Shown: piece by piece, positions 58,247 through 64,000 of the stretch
How positions within the stretch are numbered: the first letter of the stretch is position 1
Layout of the letters: every line of letters begins with the position of its first letter
Source of the DNA: Arion vulgaris
Taxonomy: Eukaryota > Mollusca > Gastropoda > Stylommatophora > Arionidae
Length of the DNA: 64,000 nt
NCBI GenBank assembly: GCA_020796225.1
Contig: CM036756.1
Span: forward strand, 65,645,152 to 65,709,151
Direction: 5' to 3'
Notes under the pieces: model-generated
What the model was told of the DNA's origin: nothing
Database searches by the model: none
The model's input: only the letters and a program-made list of their open reading frames with translations
Position numbers and translations under genes: made by a program

Positions 58247-60436
58247 TATAGTCTGTCCATTAATTCGTGAGCACGTTTGAAATTGATTTTCTCGAAAACT
58301 ACCAGTTGGATCTCAGTGATTTTTGCAAGCAGCCTTAGAATATCCATGACGCTAGAGAAATATTTTTCCAAGAAAATTTGATGTAGTTTGAAATATTTCT
58401 TCTTTAGGTTATATTAAAATCAACCTCACCGGATTGTACACAATAGTAACAGATCTACGGTACACAGACGCGTTGTTCTAAAAATACATTATGGTAACAT
58501 AGAAATATCGTGAGTATACAACAATTTCACGAAATCCCGTGCACCTAACCCAGTCGACTTTGAACGCGGAAAGCATATGACGTTATAATTGGGATACCTT
58601 TGTATAGTTATAGGCGTATCTCGCTATTTGTATGAAGCTATTGTATCATATTTGTTGGCTTATCAAAACTGACATTGATATCACATTCATAATGAGTCTG
58701 AAGTGCACATTTATAACAATGCAGAAGGTTACAGTTTTACTATACCAACACTTCCGTAGGGAATCTAAGAGAGGTCATCTATATTGCGATATTCATAACC
58801 TGAGAAACGAACGCAACTGGCGCTTGGTCTGAATAGAGAATCCTTTTCCGATGGATTAAACAGGACACAAAGTGCACTAATGTCAAGCAAGGACGGAAAA
58901 TAACAATTGACGACTTTGACATAGATGTCATAAGACGGGAGCTTTTGAAAATGATTGCGACAAATCAACTTGTTACTCTCAGGAAACTGAAATTAAAACT
59001 GCAATCAGATTGCAGCATAGACACTTTTAAAAGTACTCTATGGAAAATTGTAAGAGCCGCCGGCTTCACCTTCAGAAAACTATAGGCGGCAGGAATATTA
59101 TTTGTGAAAAACCACATTTAATTGCTGCGAGAAGTAAATACCTGAGGCAGATCCGTGAGCGGCGGAGGCAAGGCTATGATATTGTATATTTGGACGAATC
59201 CTTGGTCAATGCTCACCACACCAATGCTAAAGAATGGCAATCAGTAGTGGGTGAACAGAAAAGAAAAATACCAAGCAGCAAAGGCCAGCGTATTATACTA
59301 ACATATGCAGGAAGCAGTGAAGAAGGTCTTGTCCATGACGCTGGACTTATTTTCCAATCAAAAGTACCGACGGTAGGGACTACCACACAGAAATGAATCG
59401 ACATATTTTCAGGCACTGGATGGAGAAAGATCTACTTCCAATTCTAAACAGACCATCATGCTTGGTAATGGATAATGCATCCTATCACAACGCAGTATCA
59501 GCGGAAGACAAAGTACCAACTGCATCAAATACAAAAGATCAAATTAGGACTTGGCTTGCTAAGGAAAATGTCAGCTTCGATGATACATATTTGAAACCCG
59601 AGTTGTTGCACCTGGTGAGGATGACAAATAAGACAAAGGTGTTTCATATTGACAAAATCATTGCGGAATACGGTCACACGTCTTTGCGACTACCTCCATA
59701 TCATGCTCACCTCAATCCGATAGAGCTTGTCTGGGCTAAAGTAAAAGGGCAAGTTGCCGAACAGAACACGACGTTTAAAATGTGTGATGTTGAAGTTCTG
59801 ACACGTGAGTCCCTCTCAATGATAGACATGCAGTTCTGGAAGAAGTGTGTTGAACATGTGCTCCGAGAGGTAGACGAGTACTGGCACCGAGATGGATTAC
59901 AATTTGTCCAGCCAGTAACAATTATCAACCTCATGGAATCATCAGATTCGGGATGATACAAATCATATTTTGATTACAGACTGAGAAATAGCAACGTATA
60001 CATTTCCATATCCAAATGCGTCTACCATCATACAATTTGTGGTGAAGTTAAGACACCCTGGGGTCTAATGGTGACCGAAGAGGAGGACTAACTGTTGCAT
60101 ATTGTATCCAAGTTCACGATTGCACATAAAGGGCAACACAATTAATTACTTGACCTATCAAGTTAATATGGAGATACACCTATGAATAGAATTGACATGG
60201 ACAAATTCTAAGGATTACTGTAAAATCTAAAATTTGAGCCCCCGTATTTGCAATTGTCATAAAGATCAAAGGAATTCGCCGATGTGCAAAATCCGTAGCA
60301 TCTATGAACTACTGGTTAGCTTTATTTTAGCGTCATGGATATTCTAAGGCTGCTTGCAAAAAATCACTGAGATCCAACAGGTAGTTTTCGAGAAAATCAA
60401 TTTCAAACGTGCTCACGAATTAATGGACAGACTATA
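58247..60436 (+). mobile_element. Sailor-like IS630/Tc1/mariner transposon with 109-bp terminal repeats
   Basis: A 2.19 kb element. The left terminus (58247-58355) and right terminus (60328-60436) are inverted repeats of about 109 bp with only about three differences by eye. Both ends begin TATAGTCTGTCCATTAATTC, so the TA target duplication is inside or next to the TATA and cannot be placed exactly. The interior holds one transposase reading frame with two frame changes. Near-identical termini mean a recent insertion. Confidence 0.93.
58825..59956 (+). pseudogene. Sailor-like DDE transposase, two frameshifts
   Basis: Cut-and-paste transposase of the IS630/Tc1/mariner superfamily. The first open stretch (about 58832-59085) reads RWIKQDTKCTNVKQGRK then ITIDDFDIDVIRRELLKM and ends STLWKIVRAAGFTFRK, the helix-turn-helix region. 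A frame change near 59083 leads to TIGGRNIICEKPHLIAARSK and GYDIVYLDESLVNAHHTNA, whose D in YLDES is the first catalytic residue. A second frame change near 59385 leads to the frame from 59393: CLVMDNASYHN supplies the second D and YHAHLNPIELVWAKVKG the E. I count 83 residues between that D and E, far from the 34-37 of classical mariner/Tc1 and close to the DD82E pattern I recall for the Sailor group. The product ends INLMESSDSG. The frameshifts may be real or sequencing errors. Confidence 0.9.
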
Positions 60437-60468
60437 AATATGAAACATAGACGACCTTACATATAGAC

Positions 60469-60913
60469 CAGCGTTTCCCAAAGTACCGCCCCACAGTGGG
60501 CGCTGAAGCATTCTATTGGGTCGACAGAAGAATTTGGGGGGTGTTCAGCGATTAGGGGTCGGTGGCTCCATAAAGAAAAAATTAATAATAAATATTTTAA
60601 AATAAATTATTTGTGTTTTTTTTTTTTTTGTGATTGAATAATCATTTAAAATGTGAATTCTGCATTTAAATTCATCTTATGCCCGTCTTACACGATCCAT
60701 TTTGTCATCAATTTTCTATTTCTTGTATATAATCATTTTGAAATTGACCATGTATGACAGAAATATATATCAATTTTCTATGTCAAAGAAAAACAGAGCA
60801 TCTATATATGTGGTGTGTGTGGGGCGTTTGCAAATGTGTTATAAAGTGGAGGGCGTTACAAAGTTTATTTTGTGCAAAGTGGGCGGTGGGCCGAACAAGT
60901 TTGGGAATCTATG
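60469..60913 (+). mobile_element. hAT-MITE-1 with perfect 8-bp target duplication
   Basis: CAGCGTTTCCCAAAGTACCG to AAGTTTGGGAATCTATG, 445 bp, flanked by ATATAGAC on both sides (60461-60468 and 60914-60921). Short frames inside are not conserved as protein. Confidence 0.96.
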
Positions 60914-61059
60914 ATATAGACAAACTTCAACTAAAATAACACGAAGAAACTATCAATAAATATAACCTTCATTGCAGAGATTCTCCGAAATGTGTTTATT
61001 TATACTGTTCATGTTTGTTGGTCTACACGCTCTGATATAACCAAAACAATGTGTTTTCT

Positions 61060-61577
61060 ACCAGCTAGCCCCATTGTTAAGGCACCCAAATATTTTACAG
61101 GCAGCTAAGCAACAGATGATCAACAGCATTTTTATACCTACTTTGTGTTACCAGAGCCAAAATGGACATTGAGCAAAGCGCAGTCACAAAAAATAACTAC
61201 ATGTGAAATGCGTTGCCTGCGAAAAGTTACCAACAACACAAGAAAGACAGAATCACCAACATCAGCATAAGAAAGAAAGTTGGCACAAAACCGTGCTTGA
61301 ATTACATAGATAAACAAAGAATGAAGTGGTTAGGCCACTTAATAAGAATGCATCCAAACTCCAAAGTATACAGAGTCTTCTACAACAGAACATCGGAAAA
61401 GAAGGCAAGAGGAAGACCACGGAAAGATGGTTAGATGGCGTAGCAGAATCCTGTGAAAGAGCAAAGATAACAATCACACAAGCCACCAGAACAGCGCAAG
61501 ACAAAAACAGAAAACCACGACACTGGGCAACAAACCCGGTAGCAGTGTGACGACAAAAGAAGAAGAAGAAGAAGAAG
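61060..61577 (+). pseudogene. LINE-A insertion with 12-bp target duplication and (GAA)n tail
   Basis: Flanked by AATGTGTTTTCT at 61048-61059 and 61578-61589. Coding remnants: CEMRCLRK, NYIDKQRMKWLGHLIRM and KKARGRPRK; after a frame change RWLDGVAESCERAKIT and a terminal HWATNPVAV before the stop. The tail from about 61555 is (AGA)n. 5'-truncated; frames switch at least twice. Confidence 0.88.
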
Positions 61578-61744
61578 AATGTGTTTTCTTAGCTTAAACA
61601 TGGCTTAATCCTCTTTAAATAAACACAAACAAGATGAAAGAAGACTGAAATAGTTATTTGATATTACTGTTCTGATTCGGAGATGTCAATCAAATATTGA
61701 CAGAAAAGAGAACAGGAATTACTAATAATCATCAAGGTGCGTAT

Positions 61745-62100
61745 CCTTTACAGGACGTTGCTCTCTTTGCAGCGCATCTGAAATTCACTCTGTCTCTAGC
61801 CAGTTCACCCACTTCGTCGATGGTCATTTTCATGGTTTCTTAATATCTTGTAGCCATCTTCTTCTTGATCTGCCTCTGCGACCTGGGACCCTGCCCTCTA
61901 GTATTGTTCTTTCTAGGCCATCGTGACGCTTGATGTGACCAAAGTATGTAATTTTTATGTATAGTATGTTGTTTATCAGCCAATTCTCTTGAACGTTTAG
62001 TTCTTTCAGGTCATCAGTGTTCCATCTTTTTCTGTCCATGGTATTCGTAGGATCCTTCTGTAGCATTTAGTTTCGAAGGACTGGATTTTCGTCCAGTTTT
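61745..62100 (-). pseudogene. LINE-C fragment: C-terminal end of another reverse transcriptase
   Basis: On minus: KIQSFETKCYRRILRIPW, then YFGHIKRHDGLERTILEGRV and PGRRGRSRRRWLQDIKK. The order CxRRxLxIPW, FGHxxRxxxLExxIxEG, RGRxRRxWxxDI is a known LINE C-terminal signature, distinct from LINE-A and LINE-B. Frame-shifted and truncated. Confidence 0.78.
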
Positions 62101-62274
62101 CCAGTTTTCGATTTTACTAATCATATGTTCATTAAATGGACACACATATTAATATCCGCATTAAACATAATAGAATGAATGAGGGCAATTTATTTTTATT
62201 ACTGTAATTTGCAGACACAACAAGCACACAAGTGTTTCCGGGCCCCGCAAGACTAGCACAGAATAGTAAAACTG

Positions 62275-62470
62275 CAACCTACAAGGCATGTCGTAAGAGG
62301 CGAATGAGGTAGGGGAACACCTAGTAAAAATAAAGCGTCACAGAAATCGGATGTTCTGGCCTACTGGTAGGAACATAATTGACACAACGTACAATCGCTC
62401 TTAAGCTCAGGTCACATACAAATCACAAAGAGTGATTTAACAAGTGATCGATATGGAAAATTCAATGAAG
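62275..62470 (+). repeat. SINE-1a copy
   Basis: CAACCTACAAGGCATGTCGT, AAGAGGCGAATGAGGTAGGG, GTACAATCGCTCTTAAGCTC and CACAAAGAGTGATTTAACAA. Plus orientation; the tail is degraded (AATGAAGAAGGAG). Confidence 0.85.
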
Positions 62471-62513
62471 AAGGAGCTGAAACACGAACAATAAACAAAA
62501 ATATACCAGAAAT

Positions 62514-62671
62514 CAGTGGCGGCTCGTCATTAAGGGCCAGTGGGCCCCACCAAAAATAATGTATAACGTGTATTTATTATTTATAAATTAAAATATAGCT
62601 ACCAAAAACCATGATTTATCCGAAAAAATGTGTCTGGCCCCACCAACAAAAGTGATCACGAGCCGGTACTG
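62514..62671. mobile_element. hAT-MITE-2 with perfect 8-bp target duplication
   Basis: CAGTGGCGGCTCGTCATTAA to CACGAGCCGGTACTG, flanked by CCAGAAAT on both sides (62506-62513 and 62672-62679). Confidence 0.95.
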
Positions 62672-62869
62672 CCAGAAATCATTAATGATCACTTACAAAG
62701 GACTCGCATAAGAAAACTGCATAATTCATGGAAACAAGGGCCCCAAAAGACGAATGTAACAATAAGGAATTCAATGTAATAGTTAACACTGTGTTAAATT
62801 ACACGTCTAACAAAATTATAACAAGTAAAGACATGTAGGTTTGGTTTTGTTGAAAATTATAGTGACAAG

Positions 62870-63033
62870 CAGTTGTGTCTCGTCATTAAGGGCCAGTGGG
62901 GCCGGGCCCACCAAAAATAAGGTGTAACATGTATTTATTATTTTATACATTAAAATATAACCTAACCGAAACCATGATTTTTCCGAAAATTTATGTCTGG
63001 CCCACCAACAAAAATGATCACGAGCCGCCACTG
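62870..63033. mobile_element. hAT-MITE-2 with 8-bp target duplication
   Basis: CAGTTGTGTCTCGTCATTAA to CACGAGCCGCCACTG, flanked by GTGACAAG (62862-62869) and ATGACAAG (63034-63041). The left end is more diverged than the right. Confidence 0.9.
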
Positions 63034-63186
63034 ATGACAAGTGATGGGATATGTTAGAAAATTCGTGTCTACATGGCACGGAAGAGTATCAACATCGGAG
63101 ATGATAGCAAGCACCAGGGACATAGATTTGTGGAGATCATGATCGCCAACACCGGCCTGCATCTGATAGTGATGATAACTGGTGAT

Positions 63187-63385
63187 TTTTTTTTTCGATC
63201 CACACGCACTTGAGCTTTTCAGCTCTGCGGCTCGGTGCCATGGACATCGTAACCCTTCGGTTCGGTGCCACGAACACAGTAAATCTGGAGAACATGTGGC
63301 TTTTCTGTCAACCCTCGGAATTGAACCGCACTCACAAGGGGCTTGTCACCCGTCGTTCGACGCTCTACGAATACGCTGGACAGGC
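63187..63385 (-). repeat. SINE-2, full length, with 16-bp target duplication
   Basis: Flanked by GATGATAACTGGTGAT (63171-63186) and GATGATGACTGGTGAT (63386-63401). Poly(A) tail is at the left as TTTTTTTT. Head on minus: GCCTGTCCAGCGTATTCG to GTGCGGTTCAATTCCGAGG. 199 bp, close to the 197 bp of the copy at 17.9 kb. Confidence 0.93.
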
Positions 63386-63401
63386 GATGATGACTGGTGA
63401 T

Positions 63402-64000
63402 AAGGAAAAAAGCCTTCACGCAAAAGTGAGTCAGAAACACCCTAACATGCGCCATGACTAATCCTGAGTTCATGCCGAACAAACGAGAAAAATGTGTGTG
63501 CGTGTTCTGCCTACATTCAAATACACAAAAAATCGTAGTAGTATTAGCTCAAATAGGACAAGAAACGTGAAATCGAAGACACCAATAGTAAACACTCAAG
63601 CAGACTTGTACATATTGATACAAGAATCGGTCATGTCATACCAACTGACAAATCTTGCTGAAATATTTCACAATAGAGAAGAAAAACCCAATTTTTTTTA
63701 GCGGTAAATGAAACATAACACGCACGTGACCTGGCGACATAAAATCGATAATGAATGAGAGACAGCATGGTTCAGGTTCGACAATAAAGAGGAAGGAAGG
63801 TATGGAGGGAGATTTAGGGTAAGACAGATAAATGAACCGGCTGATCAAGTAATGTACGTACTGATGTGTTAGATAAGTTAGGAAGGATTGCAAAGCGATT
63901 GGAATATCGTGGGCAGAACTGAAGAGGACAATACAAACAAAGCAGAGTTCGGTGGAGATCGACAGTTTAAGCACAATGTTCTATTGGGAACAAGAAATTT
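63402..64000. other. Unassigned right edge
   Basis: No recognised element. The longest minus-strand frame (63636-63974) is hydrophobic but has no recognisable motif. Confidence 0.35.

Overview
The window looks like invertebrate metazoan nuclear DNA (phylum not assignable). It is AT-rich and has no operons or dense genes. It is packed with tRNA-derived SINEs, 5'-truncated non-LTR retrotransposons, hAT and IS630/Tc1/mariner-type DNA transposons, and more than a dozen minisatellites with different units. I found no convincing host protein-coding gene, no rRNA gene and no functional tRNA gene. All recognisable protein similarity belongs to mobile elements, and every such reading frame is broken by stops or frameshifts.

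Layout. 0.5-3 kb: LINE tails and a fossil transposase. 4.1-10 kb: a SINE, a 5 kb array of a 27-bp satellite and another SINE. 10.9-12.3 kb: a SINE split by a LINE that keeps an FADD reverse-transcriptase box. 13.85-17.64 kb: an inverted pair of hAT-type miniature elements, one of which carries a complete 2.85 kb hAT element with a perfect 8-bp target duplication. 17.9-34 kb: scattered SINEs, RNase H-type LINE fossils, two more miniature elements and several minisatellites. 36-44 kb: three SINE families and arrays of 37, 29, 46 and about 61 bp. 44-49 kb: LINE tails, a hAT miniature element, and arrays of 38 and 30 bp. 49.5-54.3 kb: an 87-bp array and a 50-bp array. 55.3-63.4 kb: a LINE fragment, a full-length SINE, a 2.2 kb IS630-type transposon with 109-bp terminal repeats, and a dense run of miniature elements and SINEs.

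How the parts relate. I number the repeat families for this report: SINE-1 to SINE-6, hAT-MITE-1 to -3, LINE-A to -E. Many insertions can be bounded to the base by their target-site duplications, which gives relative ages where they nest. The most unusual observation is that one SINE family (SINE-4) has two copies here, each with a different internal segment amplified into a satellite: the tRNA-like head at 42.3-43.05 kb (46-bp unit) and the body at 52.3-54.1 kb (50-bp unit). Roughly a quarter of the window is tandem repeat. In parts of these arrays single bases are missing from doubled letters and homopolymers, which may reflect assembly quality rather than biology.
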